Positions 1 to 7,088 of a DNA stretch of 25,174 nucleotides are shown piece by piece. A program made the position numbers and the translations under genes. Below the pieces are notes generated by a model that saw only the letters and a list, made by a program, of their open reading frames with translations, did no database searches and was not told the DNA's origin. Numbering within the stretch: the first letter of the stretch is position 1; the number at the start of each line of letters is the position of its first letter. Source of the stretch: Chloroflexota bacterium (lineage in GTDB: Bacteria > Chloroflexota > Ktedonobacteria > Ktedonobacterales > Ktedonobacteraceae); assembly GCA_005879655.1 (NCBI GenBank), contig VBJK01000089.1, positions 1 through 25,174 on the forward strand, read 5' to 3'.

Positions 1-45
1 CTCAACATCAGCAAGAGTCGGAGTAGATAAGAGACGACTGGTATT

Positions 46-807
46 TTATAGCAAGCTGGCGACGAGATTATCCAAGGTAATATAGCAACCTGGCTTTGCT
101 TGCCCGCGATTGGCGATGACCGTCATTGGTGTTGCGGGATCACCCAGGTGCGAGAGGACTATCGTGGCTTCGCGCATATCTTCGTGCTGAGTGTAGGTGC
201 TCAGTGTGACAATACAGCGGAGTCCTGCCCCAACGGCGGCAAGCAGACCGTTACGGGAATCTTCGATGACCATCGTTTCGCTATGGCGAGCTTGCAGGCG
301 TTGTAATGCGAGTTGATAAATGTCAGGCGCAGGTTTTTTGTGCGTGACGATATCGCCAGCAAGGATGGTGAAGTGTGCAGCTTGCTCAATGCCAACGACA
401 TGCTCAAGGATGGTACGTACAGACTCTTGCGTGGCAGTGGAGCAGACAGCAACTTTCCAGTTGGCGGCAAGGGCTTCATGCACAATGCGCGCAATCCCTG
501 GTCGTCCTGGTATACGTCCTGCTTTCACAAACTCAATATAAATGTCTGTTTTGCGTTGGTGCCACTCGGCGATCAGCTGTCGTTGATCTTCACGTTTGGT
601 TGGCAAATGAGCCTGCTTAACGAACTCAGGGGTCAGCAATGCAGTCAGGCGTTCCTTGCCGCCCCCGATCTGAAGTCTGCGCCCGTATTCTTCTGCTGAC
701 CAGCGAACTGGCAGACCAACTTCTGCAAAGAGGCGGTTGAATGCAACAAGATGAAACGGTTCGGTATCGGCGAGAACCCCATCACAGTCAAAGAGCAGCG
801 TATACAT
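46..807 (-). CDS. CbbY-like HAD family sugar phosphatase
   Basis: The 253-residue protein is a HAD subfamily IA hydrolase, a cytosolic phosphatase that works through a phospho-aspartate. Motif I is DCDGVLAD at residues 7-14 (nucleophile D7, acid/base D9), motif II is the Ser/Thr in CSTAT near 122, motif III is the lysine pair in HKKPAPD near 157, and motif IV is the Asp in IEDSRNG near 183. The GGGKER stretch at 48-53 is typical of CbbY, which in phototrophs removes phosphate from xylulose-1,5-bisphosphate. There is no Calvin-cycle gene nearby, so the substrate is open; beta-phosphoglucomutase or phosphoglycolate phosphatase relatives are alternatives. The frame extends upstream to 876, but the ATG at 807 is preferred because AGGGAGA lies just before it and the family begins directly at this beta-strand. 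It is divergent from the dehydrogenase gene. Confidence 0.85.
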   Translation of the reverse strand: MYTLLFDCDGVLADTEPFHLVAFNRLFAEVGLPVRWSAEEYGRRLQIGGGKERLTALLTPEFVKQAHLPTKREDQRQLIAEWHQRKTDIYIEFVKAGRIPGRPGIARIVHEALAANWKVAVCSTATQESVRTILEHVVGIEQAAHFTILAGDIVTHKKPAPDIYQLALQRLQARHSETMVIEDSRNGLLAAVGAGLRCIVTLSTYTQHEDMREATIVLSHLGDPATPMTVIANRGQAKPGCYITLDNLVASLL

Positions 808-991
808 ACTTTTCTCCCTAAAAATAAAGTTTTGTCTCTCTTGCCAGAGATTGTATAACATTCCCTGTCCGCTCATTGAGAGTTAACATTACATATGATT
901 TCAAGATTTATAACCTTTCTATGTAGTAAAAACGCTAGCTATTCCCTATTACGGCCTATTTCATTGTGTGCGTGCACAAACTTTTCCGCCC

Positions 992-1046
992 AATTTGTAA
1001 GCAAGGACATTGTACCCCTATGCTCTTCCATTTATAATACCCCTAC
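992..1046 (+). promoter_or_regulatory. Promoter with shared upstream element, ahead of the 3-hydroxyacyl-CoA dehydrogenase
   Basis: A perfect TATAAT at 1033-1038 sits 17 bases after TTGTAC (1010-1015), about 125 bases before the dehydrogenase start. AATTTGTAA at 992-1000, ACATTGT at the -35 and AATACCCCTAC at 1036-1046 are nearly repeated at 2965-3020 ahead of the acyl-CoA ligase. The rest of the 808-1162 gap shows no gene; the short open frames there have no coding character. Confidence 0.65.
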
Positions 1047-1162
1047 TGCTTCTCCCTCCACAGAGCATAAACAGAGTGATACACTAAGTGCTGGAGGGAA
1101 AGCAGGTACTGTATGCTCAGAATTTCCCTGGTACCTAGCGTTCTGAAAGGAAAAAAGGCTCA

Positions 1163-2011
1163 ATGACAATTCGTAAAGTAGGCATCGTCGGTGCTGGCTT
1201 GATGGGAAGCGGCATCGCACAAACTTGTGTGCAGTCTGGCTACGAGACTGTTGTGCACGAAATGAAGCAGGAACTACTCGATAAGGGCTTATCTCGTATT
1301 TATGGTGCGTGGGATATGATGGCTAACAAGGGTAAATTGACACAGGAGCAAGTCAAAAGCAATCGTGCCCGCTTGCAGGGAACACTTCATCTAGAAGACT
1401 TCTCCGACTGTGACCTCGTCATCGAGGCTATCGTTGAGAATATGGAGGCCAAGCTGCGCCTGTTCACAACCCTTGACAACATCGTCAAAGCAGATGGTCT
1501 CATCTTGAGCAACACATCTTCGCTTAGCGTGACCCAAATGGGCGCTGTAACAAAACGACCGCAACAGGTGTGCGGACTACACTTCTTCAATCCAGTGCCT
1601 GTTATGCGCCTCGTTGAAATCGTGCAAACCATTTCAACCTCAGACCAGACCATTGAAACACTCAGAGAATTCGCCACTTCATTAGGCAAAACTCCCGTCC
1701 TGGCAAAAGATACCGCAGGTTTCATCGTCAACTTCCTCTTGATCCCTTACCTGCTAGCAGCGATTCGCATGGTAGAGAACGGTCTTGCCAGCCGTGACGA
1801 CATAGATAGCGCGATGAAACTAGGGTGTGGCTACCCCATGGGTCCGCTAACGCTGCTAGATTACGTCGGGCTTGATACGACTTTATGGGCAGCAGAAGCC
1901 ATCTACGATGAATACAAGGAAACGGTCTATGCACCACCACCACTGCTCAAGCGCATGGTCGCATCAGGTATGTTAGGAAAGAAAAGTGGGAGAGGTTTTT
2001 ACGATTACTAA
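1163..2011 (+). CDS. hbd: 3-hydroxyacyl-CoA (3-hydroxybutyryl-CoA) dehydrogenase
   Basis: This 282-residue enzyme oxidises or reduces the 3-hydroxy group of short acyl-CoA with NAD(H), in beta-oxidation or butyrate/PHB-type metabolism in the cytosol. The Rossmann motif GAGLMGSG is at residues 10-17. SNTSSL (116-121), the catalytic His in GLHFFNP (H140), a Glu in VEIV near 152 and the C-terminal domain signature GYPMGPLTLLDYVGLD all match the family, as does the full length. The start has GAAAGGAAAAAAGG upstream. It stands alone rather than fused to an enoyl-CoA hydratase, so it is the Hbd/PaaH type. The regulator gene begins 15 bases after its stop and is probably co-transcribed. Confidence 0.93.
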   Translation: MTIRKVGIVGAGLMGSGIAQTCVQSGYETVVHEMKQELLDKGLSRIYGAWDMMANKGKLTQEQVKSNRARLQGTLHLEDFSDCDLVIEAIVENMEAKLRLFTTLDNIVKADGLILSNTSSLSVTQMGAVTKRPQQVCGLHFFNPVPVMRLVEIVQTISTSDQTIETLREFATSLGKTPVLAKDTAGFIVNFLLIPYLLAAIRMVENGLASRDDIDSAMKLGCGYPMGPLTLLDYVGLDTTLWAAEAIYDEYKETVYAPPPLLKRMVASGMLGKKSGRGFYDY

Positions 2012-2026
2012 GAGCTATAAATCCTA

Positions 2027-2848
2027 ATGACAGAGGCAGAAACGGATATTGATATGGAAGAAAACAATATATCTGAATTTGCACAGATGCTTACACAATT
2101 TCGGCAGCGGCATGGCATGTCACAAGGGCAACTGGCCCAGGCTACCCATGTCTCACGCACCTATGTCTACCACTTGGAGACCGGCCAACGTGTCAATCCT
2201 TCCCCCCGCGTTGTGCAGAACATTGCCCGCGCACTTGAACTAAAGAGTGACGAGCGGCAATGTCTCCAGATGGCCTATAACAGGCTCACCGGCCAGTTTG
2301 TCGATCCTCAACAATCCGAAAGTGCCTTGCTCGACCTAGGAGAACTGGCGACGTTGCTTGTGCACAATACTGCCTATCCAGCCTACTCATTGGATCGACT
2401 CTGGTACCTGCACGCGTGGAATGATGCCGTCGTCACGCTTCTGGAGATACAGGAAGAGATCAAAAGGGAAGAGAAGCTGCACTTGTTGAGTATTGTCTTC
2501 GATCCACGCCAGCGCAAGCGGTTCCATGATTGGGAGCATCTGGCCCATCGGCTCGTCAGTGATTTCATGTACAGCACGCGCGCTATCACCCATTTACCAG
2601 AATACAAAGCACTGCGCAAGAACCTGTGCGAATTTCCTGAGTTTCGTCGTATCGCCGCCGTTGCCGTCTATCCCAGAGGGAAGCCTGTTCCCTCTTTTGT
2701 TTTCCGTATTCAACATAGCAAACTTGGTCGCCTTACCCTGCGTACAGCCACTACTGTCTTCACTGGCATATCCAGTTACTCTCTCGTCAGTTATGTTCCT
2801 GGCGACCAACGGACACTAGCAATCTATCGTGGCATGACCCAGCCCTGA
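2027..2848 (+). CDS. XRE family regulator with MmyB-type ligand-binding domain
   Basis: This 273-residue DNA-binding protein has an XRE helix-turn-helix at about residues 31-70 (MSQGQLAQATHVSRTYVYHLE), followed by the MmyB-like PAS-type domain, recognised by the pattern PAYSLDRLWYLHAWNDAV near 120 and the LVSDFMYSTRAITHLPEY region. The domain belongs to a family for which, as I recall, a Chloroflexus homologue was crystallised with a fatty acid bound. That fits its place between a 3-hydroxyacyl-CoA dehydrogenase and an acyl-CoA ligase with matching promoters, so an acyl-responsive local regulator is a reasonable inference. A shorter start at Met10 is possible; the first ATG is only 15 bases after the previous stop and has a weak ribosome site. 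Confidence 0.88.
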   Translation: MTEAETDIDMEENNISEFAQMLTQFRQRHGMSQGQLAQATHVSRTYVYHLETGQRVNPSPRVVQNIARALELKSDERQCLQMAYNRLTGQFVDPQQSESALLDLGELATLLVHNTAYPAYSLDRLWYLHAWNDAVVTLLEIQEEIKREEKLHLLSIVFDPRQRKRFHDWEHLAHRLVSDFMYSTRAITHLPEYKALRKNLCEFPEFRRIAAVAVYPRGKPVPSFVFRIQHSKLGRLTLRTATTVFTGISSYSLVSYVPGDQRTLAIYRGMTQP

Positions 2849-2857
2849 CGGGCTGGG
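2838..2857 (+). terminator. Short GC-rich hairpin with the stop codon in its loop
   Basis: CCCAGCCC (2838-2845) pairs perfectly with GGGCTGGG (2850-2857) around a 4-base loop, TGAC, which contains the regulator's TGA stop. There is no T-run after it, so it may stabilise the 3' end or act only as a weak terminator. Confidence 0.35.
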
Positions 2858-2964
2858 GCACCTGCCAGGAAATTCCCCTCTTAAGCAGCAGAGCGTGAGA
2901 CTTTCTCTCTTACCCTTGACACACGCAAACCACTTTTTGTGGCCAGCCATAAATTTCCTCCTCG

Positions 2965-3020
2965 AATTTGTAAATAAAAACATTGTTCCTCTTGCTACTA
3001 TTACCATACAATACCTCTAC
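2965..3020 (+). promoter_or_regulatory. Promoter with shared upstream element, ahead of the acyl-CoA ligase
   Basis: TTGTTC (2983-2988) and TACAAT (3007-3012) are 18 bases apart. AATTTGTAA at 2965-2973, ACATTGT over the -35 and AATACCTCTAC at 3010-3020 repeat the element at 992-1046, with about 18 of 22 matching bases in the upstream block. This points to a common operator or activator site. Confidence 0.6.
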
Positions 3021-3138
3021 ACCAGAAACGGCTGGGCAAGAACGATGAAGTTCCTCATAATGTGATTCCAGGATCTTAGGCTGCCAGAACGTTTAGATGG
3101 GTGATATTTCTCTCTACAAGGAAGAGGTGTTAAATACT

Positions 3139-4710
3139 ATGCAAGGCTTAATGATGGACTATCCTCTTACGTTACAGTATGTGTTACATCGAGCCGTCCA
3201 ATTATTTTCTCGTAAAGAAATAGTTACAGAGACTGAGAGCGAGCCACATCGCTATACCTACGCTGAATGGGGCAAACGGGTGGCCAAACTTGCCCATGCA
3301 TTAAAACAAGCCGGAGTGCAGGAAGGGGACCGCGTTGCTACCCTTGCTTGGAACACCTATCGCCACTTCGAGCTTTACTTCGCTATTCCCTGCATGGGCG
3401 CGGTGCTGCACACTCTCAATATTCGCCTGTTTGCTGAGCAACTCTCTTATATTATTAATAATGCTGAAGATAAAATCATCTTCGTCGATGGGGATCTGGT
3501 CCCATTACTGGAAAATCTCGCTGACGAGCTGCCAAGCGTGAAGCTCTATGTGATTATGGGTGAAGCTCCTGCCGCTACTGGTAAGCTGCAACCTGCTGTA
3601 GACTACGAAACCTTCATTGGTGGGTACCCAACCAGTTACGATTGGCCTACATTAGATGAAAATACCGCCGCCGCGATGTGCTAGTCTTTCCTTCATTCTA
3701 TGGCCGTCACGACAACTGATGGCATGGCCCTCGCTGAGCGTGATGTGGTTTATCCCATTGTCCCTATGTTCCATGCAAATGCCTGGGGCCTACCACATGC
3801 CGCAGCTATGACTGGCTCAACACTGATCATGCCAGGACGGTTCATGGACCCACAGCGGGTTACTAAGGTCATCGAGCGCGAGCAGGTGACAATAACTGCT
3901 GGTGTCCCCACGATCTGGATCAGTCTGTTGAACCTGCTAACAAAACAGCTAGCGGATCTTTCCTCGCTACGCATGATTATTTGTGGCGGAGCAGCTATCC
4001 CGCAGGCTTTGATCGAGGGCTTCTACGCCAAAGGCATCGACCTTGTACAGGCCTGGGGTATGACTGAGACCTCGCCAATGGCTTGTATCTCCCGCTTGCG
4101 TAAACACCAGGAAGACTGGACACTAGAGGAGCAGTTCCGCATCAAAGCTAAGCAAGGTACCGCCGTGCCGGGTGTTGACTTCCGTGTCGTCGATATGGAG
4201 ACGGGCGTAGAGGTCCCCTGGGATAACCGCACGTTCGGTGAACTACAGGTGCGTGGTCCGTGGATTGCACGAGCGTATTATGGGGATACCGCGTCGGACA
4301 AGAAATTCGTCGATGGTTGGCTACGTACCGAGGATGTTGCAGTAGTCGATGAGGACGGCATCATCCAACTTGTTGATCGCACCAAAGACCTTGTGAAATC
4401 TGGCGGTGAGTGGATCTCCTCGGTCGAACTTGAGAACTTGATTATGGGTCATCCCAAAGTCTTGGAGGCCTGTGTCGTCGGTGTTCCGCATCCCCAGTGG
4501 TCGGAGCGGCCTCTTGCCTGGGTCGCTGCCAAAGCAGATTTTGCAGGGCAGGTCAGTAAAAGTGAGATTCTCGATTACCTACGCTCACGTGTTGCCAAAT
4601 GGTGGCTCCCTGATGATGTGATATTCGTAGACGCCATTCCTAAAACGAGCGTAGGTAAGTTTGATAAGAAACTCATACGCAAGAAATATGAGATGCACGT
4701 TGTTGCATAG
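3139..4710 (+). pseudogene. Fatty acyl-CoA ligase, P-loop deleted and replaced by TAG
   Basis: The frame encodes an ANL-superfamily acyl-CoA synthetase (medium/long chain, FadD/AlkK style) that would join fatty acids to CoA using ATP. The start MQGLMMDYPLTL at 3139 follows AAGGAAGAGG. The first part runs to DENTAAAMC, then a TAG at 3682-3684, and the same frame resumes at once with SFLHSMAVTTTDG. In the family this point holds YTSGTTGNPKG and about six more residues, so about 17 codons including the ATP-binding A3 motif are missing, and the stop lies exactly at the join. Downstream motifs are intact: QAWGMTETSP (A5), GWLRTEDVAVVDEDG (A7), DRTKDLVKSGGEWIS (A8) and the catalytic Lys in PKTSVGKFDKK (A10). 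Neither half could adenylate. An assembly error is the main alternative. Confidence 0.85.
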
Positions 4711-4793
4711 CATACTTGGACAGGTACAAGAACAAGTCTATCGCACTTAGGATTCTGGTTGCCAGAATTTTCCATCAGGGCCAAAGCTACGTT

Positions 4794-4916
4794 CTAGTGC
4801 AGAATCCCAAAACCTTTTGGGGAATGGGAGGATTTGGGGACACCCCAAACTCCGAAAGGTGAGGCTTCACCCCCTGGACCCCCAAAGTCCTACAACCTCT
4901 TTTGTTTCTGCGCTAG
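4794..4916. repeat. MITE-like repeat, copy A (123 bp)
   Basis: The ends CTAGTGCAGAA (4794-4804) and TTCTGCGCTAG (4906-4916) are inverted repeats with one mismatch. Inside are two palindromes: CCCAAAACCTTTTGGG and TTTGGGG-ACA-CCCCAAA (4833-4849). The sequence matches copy B at 16380-16501 over its whole length, and its right part also matches the element at 10646-10798. It has no coding capacity and fills most of the gap between the ligase pseudogene and satP. Confidence 0.75.
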
Positions 4917-4999
4917 TTAAGCATCGAGAAAGCTTGCTTTTTGGAGCTTAACGGAACGCGCTTTTTGCTCTGGTGGAAAATTTTTAAGACAGTGTAAGG

Positions 5000-5039
5000 A
5001 GAGAAAAGATCTCTACTTGAGACTCGCAGACGTGTCTCA
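5000..5039 (+). promoter_or_regulatory. Two consecutive small hairpins in the satP leader
   Basis: AGAGA (5000-5004) pairs with TCTCT (5010-5014), and TGAGAC (5018-5023) pairs with GTCTCA (5034-5039). The second ends 32 bases before the satP start. They could be an operator or a leader RNA structure; I see no clear -10/-35 pair nearby. Confidence 0.35.
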
Positions 5040-5071
5040 GATCATAGTTTGAGAAAAAGGTTGGATTATTT

Positions 5072-5707
5072 ATGAGTCAATTAACACCTCGAACTTTACA
5101 GGTAGAACAAGCATTGCCTGCAACATCAGCAGATCCGGGTCCACTTGGACTGAGCGCCTTTGCACTTACCACTTTCGTTCTTAGCAGTATTAATGCAGGA
5201 TTTATCGTTCCTACAGTTGGTGCTGGTACCAATATCGTAGTCGGTCTCGCGCTTTTCTATGGAGGTCTTACGCAAATGCTGGCTGGGATGTGGGAATTCA
5301 AAACCGGCAATACCTTTGGTGCTACGGCCTTCTCCTCCTATGGTGCCTTCTGGCTGGCCCTAGGGTTCATCTTTGTCCCAGGTTCGGGCATCCTCGATTC
5401 GTTTACCAAAACTCCCGCCGCTCTCCATCCAGCCCTTGGCCTTTTCCTGTTATCATGGACCATCTTCACTGGTGTAATGTTCCTGGGGACACTACGCCGT
5501 AATATGGCACTTATGGTGCTCTTCGCATTATTGTTCCTCACCTTCCTGGCTCTGACGACAGCAGAACTCTACGATGCGGCAATCTTTCAACCGATTGCTG
5601 GCTGGCTTGGCATTGCCACTGCTATTGTAGCCTGGTATACGGCACTGGCTGGCGTTCTCAGCGCTTCCAAATCGGCCTTCAATCTGCCAGTGTGGCCGCT
5701 AGGCTAA
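5072..5707 (+). CDS. satP: SatP/GPR1-FUN34-YaaH family acetate transporter
   Basis: The 211-residue inner-membrane protein moves acetate or succinate with protons. The family signature NPAPLGL appears as DPGPLGL near residues 22-28, followed by six hydrophobic segments (about 28-50, 53-72, 87-103, 119-138, 143-165, 172-193). The strongly conserved block GGLTQMLAGMWEFKTGNTFGATAF lies in and after the second segment. Length is normal for the family. The start has AAAGGTTGG seven bases upstream. It lies on the same strand as the acyl-CoA genes and may supply or clear acetate for them, but the MITE and the long gap suggest its own transcription. Confidence 0.92.
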   Translation: MSQLTPRTLQVEQALPATSADPGPLGLSAFALTTFVLSSINAGFIVPTVGAGTNIVVGLALFYGGLTQMLAGMWEFKTGNTFGATAFSSYGAFWLALGFIFVPGSGILDSFTKTPAALHPALGLFLLSWTIFTGVMFLGTLRRNMALMVLFALLFLTFLALTTAELYDAAIFQPIAGWLGIATAIVAWYTALAGVLSASKSAFNLPVWPLG

Positions 5708-5797
5708 GCTTGCTCGCGTCACCTTTGCGCCACTTGAGTCGTGATGTACATAGTGATGGATAAGATGCTGGAAGATACAAACAAGGAGGGTTACATC

Positions 5798-6619
5798 ATG
5801 ACTCCCATCCCAGCAATACAGGAGCTTATTGAGCAAAAATTGGCTGCTTTTGAGCAATTGCAGCCGGAGTTTGAGCAGTGCTTTCAGTTCATCCAGCAGG
5901 TGCATGGTCAGCAGCGTCTGGCAACCTTTCCGGTCGCTGATATGGTGCGCTATCTCCATGGCCTGTGGATCTGCGAGCTGAAAAGTCTACTATTAAGTGT
6001 GCCTAGAACGGTCAAAGTATACGAGGGACGGTATTGCTTGGAGTTATTGTGCTACTGGCAAGAAGAGGGAGATGCTACTGATGTCGTTGCATTTCTGCAT
6101 CGCAAATTAGATATGATGCCGTTAGCGGATCTGACACGCCAAGTTCACCTAGCATCAACTCGCCATGCCGATGACGGGCTAGCACAACGTCTCAGGCATG
6201 GGCGCATGATTTTGCTCAATCGTGGTATGAATTTGATGCAAGCACTTGATACGCTCTTCTCTGTTTCAGAAGAGGAGCTACTCAAGCAGGTGACAGAGGC
6301 ATGTGAACGTTATGGGCATCTAGCCTCACAAATTACCAAGCAGATAGAGGAGATGAATGCTCGCATCTACTCCCCGATACCGCATCCAGCACTTGCACGA
6401 CGTAATATGGTTGTCATGAATAAGCTAGGCATGAGCGTGATGCATAAGCCCGCCGATTTGCCGGGACAACGTTCGTGGCGCGTGTTACCCACTGAGAAAC
6501 CCCTCAAGCCTTTCGCTGAGCATATTGTTGCTGGTTATCAAGAACTCACCACGCCATTACATAATAACCTGCTGGCAAAGCGTTTTGTTGATCGTGCAGA
6601 GCATAAGCAGGCAGAGTAG
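5798..6619 (+). CDS. Hypothetical protein, 273 residues
   Basis: I do not recognise this protein. The ATG at 5798 is chosen because a perfect AAGGAGG lies eight bases upstream; the longer frame from 5741 has no such site. It appears soluble and mostly helical, with no signal peptide or membrane segment. The N-terminal third is rich in Gln, Glu and aromatic residues (for example QPEFEQCFQFIQQ), a helical stretch near 180-210 (SEEELLKQVTEACERYG) could form a short coiled coil, and the C-terminus is basic and Pro-rich. It follows satP by 90 bases on the same strand and ends at a hairpin. Codon use resembles its neighbours, so it is probably a real gene. Confidence 0.7.
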   Translation: MTPIPAIQELIEQKLAAFEQLQPEFEQCFQFIQQVHGQQRLATFPVADMVRYLHGLWICELKSLLLSVPRTVKVYEGRYCLELLCYWQEEGDATDVVAFLHRKLDMMPLADLTRQVHLASTRHADDGLAQRLRHGRMILLNRGMNLMQALDTLFSVSEEELLKQVTEACERYGHLASQITKQIEEMNARIYSPIPHPALARRNMVVMNKLGMSVMHKPADLPGQRSWRVLPTEKPLKPFAEHIVAGYQELTTPLHNNLLAKRFVDRAEHKQAE

Positions 6620-6627
6620 TGGGTAAA

Positions 6628-6662
6628 AGGACCGCCCACCTTCTAGAGAGATGAGTGGTCCT
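6628..6662. terminator. Hairpin terminator-like structure
   Basis: AGGACC (6628-6633) pairs with GGTCCT (6657-6662), with further imperfect pairing inside (CCAC with GTGG). It lies just after the stop at 6619 and is followed by an AT-rich stretch but no pure T-run. It could serve the gene at 5798 and the possible small minus-strand frame at 6687. Confidence 0.45.
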
Positions 6663-6686
6663 GCTATTTATTATTGGGGTTAGTTA

Positions 6687-6815
6687 CTACGAAGACTCTT
6701 CTTTGCTGGTGTGAATCTCATCATCTAAGTCTCTTACCGCCTGTACATCTTTATAAGTCTGCATAAGTTCGTTAGCAAAACGCTCAGCGCGGCTGATCAT
6801 ATGGGGAGACTCCAT
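6687..6815 (-). CDS. Possible small protein or gene remnant, 42 residues
   Basis: From the ATG at 6815 the frame reads MESPHMISRAERFANELM and then an acidic tail ending in SKEESS. Its composition looks protein-like (charged, helical), unlike the upstream extension to 6899, which runs into repeat copy C and is probably not coding. No clear ribosome site precedes 6815. It may be the 3' end of a gene whose front was replaced by the repeat. I cannot name a family. Confidence 0.3.
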   Translation of the reverse strand: MESPHMISRAERFANELMQTYKDVQAVRDLDDEIHTSKEESS

Positions 6816-6844
6816 CGCTTGCGCTTGTGTATAGAAATTGCGTC

Positions 6845-6905
6845 CTTTGGAGACACCCCAAATCCCGAAAGGCGAGGCTTCGCCAAATGCTACCCGCAAG
6901 CTCTA
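6845..6905. repeat. Partial copy C of the MITE-like repeat
   Basis: GGAGACACCCCAAATCCCG followed by a block ending in GGCTTCGCCAAATGC closely matches the right half of copy B at 16423-16462. The left half and both terminal repeats are missing, so it is a truncated or decayed copy. Confidence 0.6.
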
Positions 6906-6953
6906 CTCGCTCTCTTGTTTGTTCACACTAGGACCCCATTCCCTATCACCATA

Positions 6954-6962
6954 TGCTATAAT
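6954..6962 (+). promoter_or_regulatory. Extended -10 promoter for the beta-CASP ribonuclease gene
   Basis: TGCTATAAT is a perfect extended -10 (TGnTATAAT) about 127 bases before the start at 7089. The matching -35 region is poor, as is common for extended -10 promoters. Confidence 0.5.
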
Positions 6963-7088
6963 AAGCCTCGACGGCCACTCAGAGCATGCAAAAGTATCAG
7001 CGTCATCGCTTTCAATACATAGTAACAGGCGTGCTCTCAATTGCTGTCAGAGGTTGCTCTAGACGTTATTCAGGAAGGGATTACAGAG

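Noticed and set aside
313..699. 128-residue plus-strand open frame
   Set aside because: It lies fully opposite the CbbY-like gene, which has all HAD motifs; the frame has no family features and no ribosome site.
895..1146. 83-residue open frame in the first intergenic gap
   Set aside because: It covers the promoter of the dehydrogenase gene and has an unlikely Ser/Cys-rich composition.
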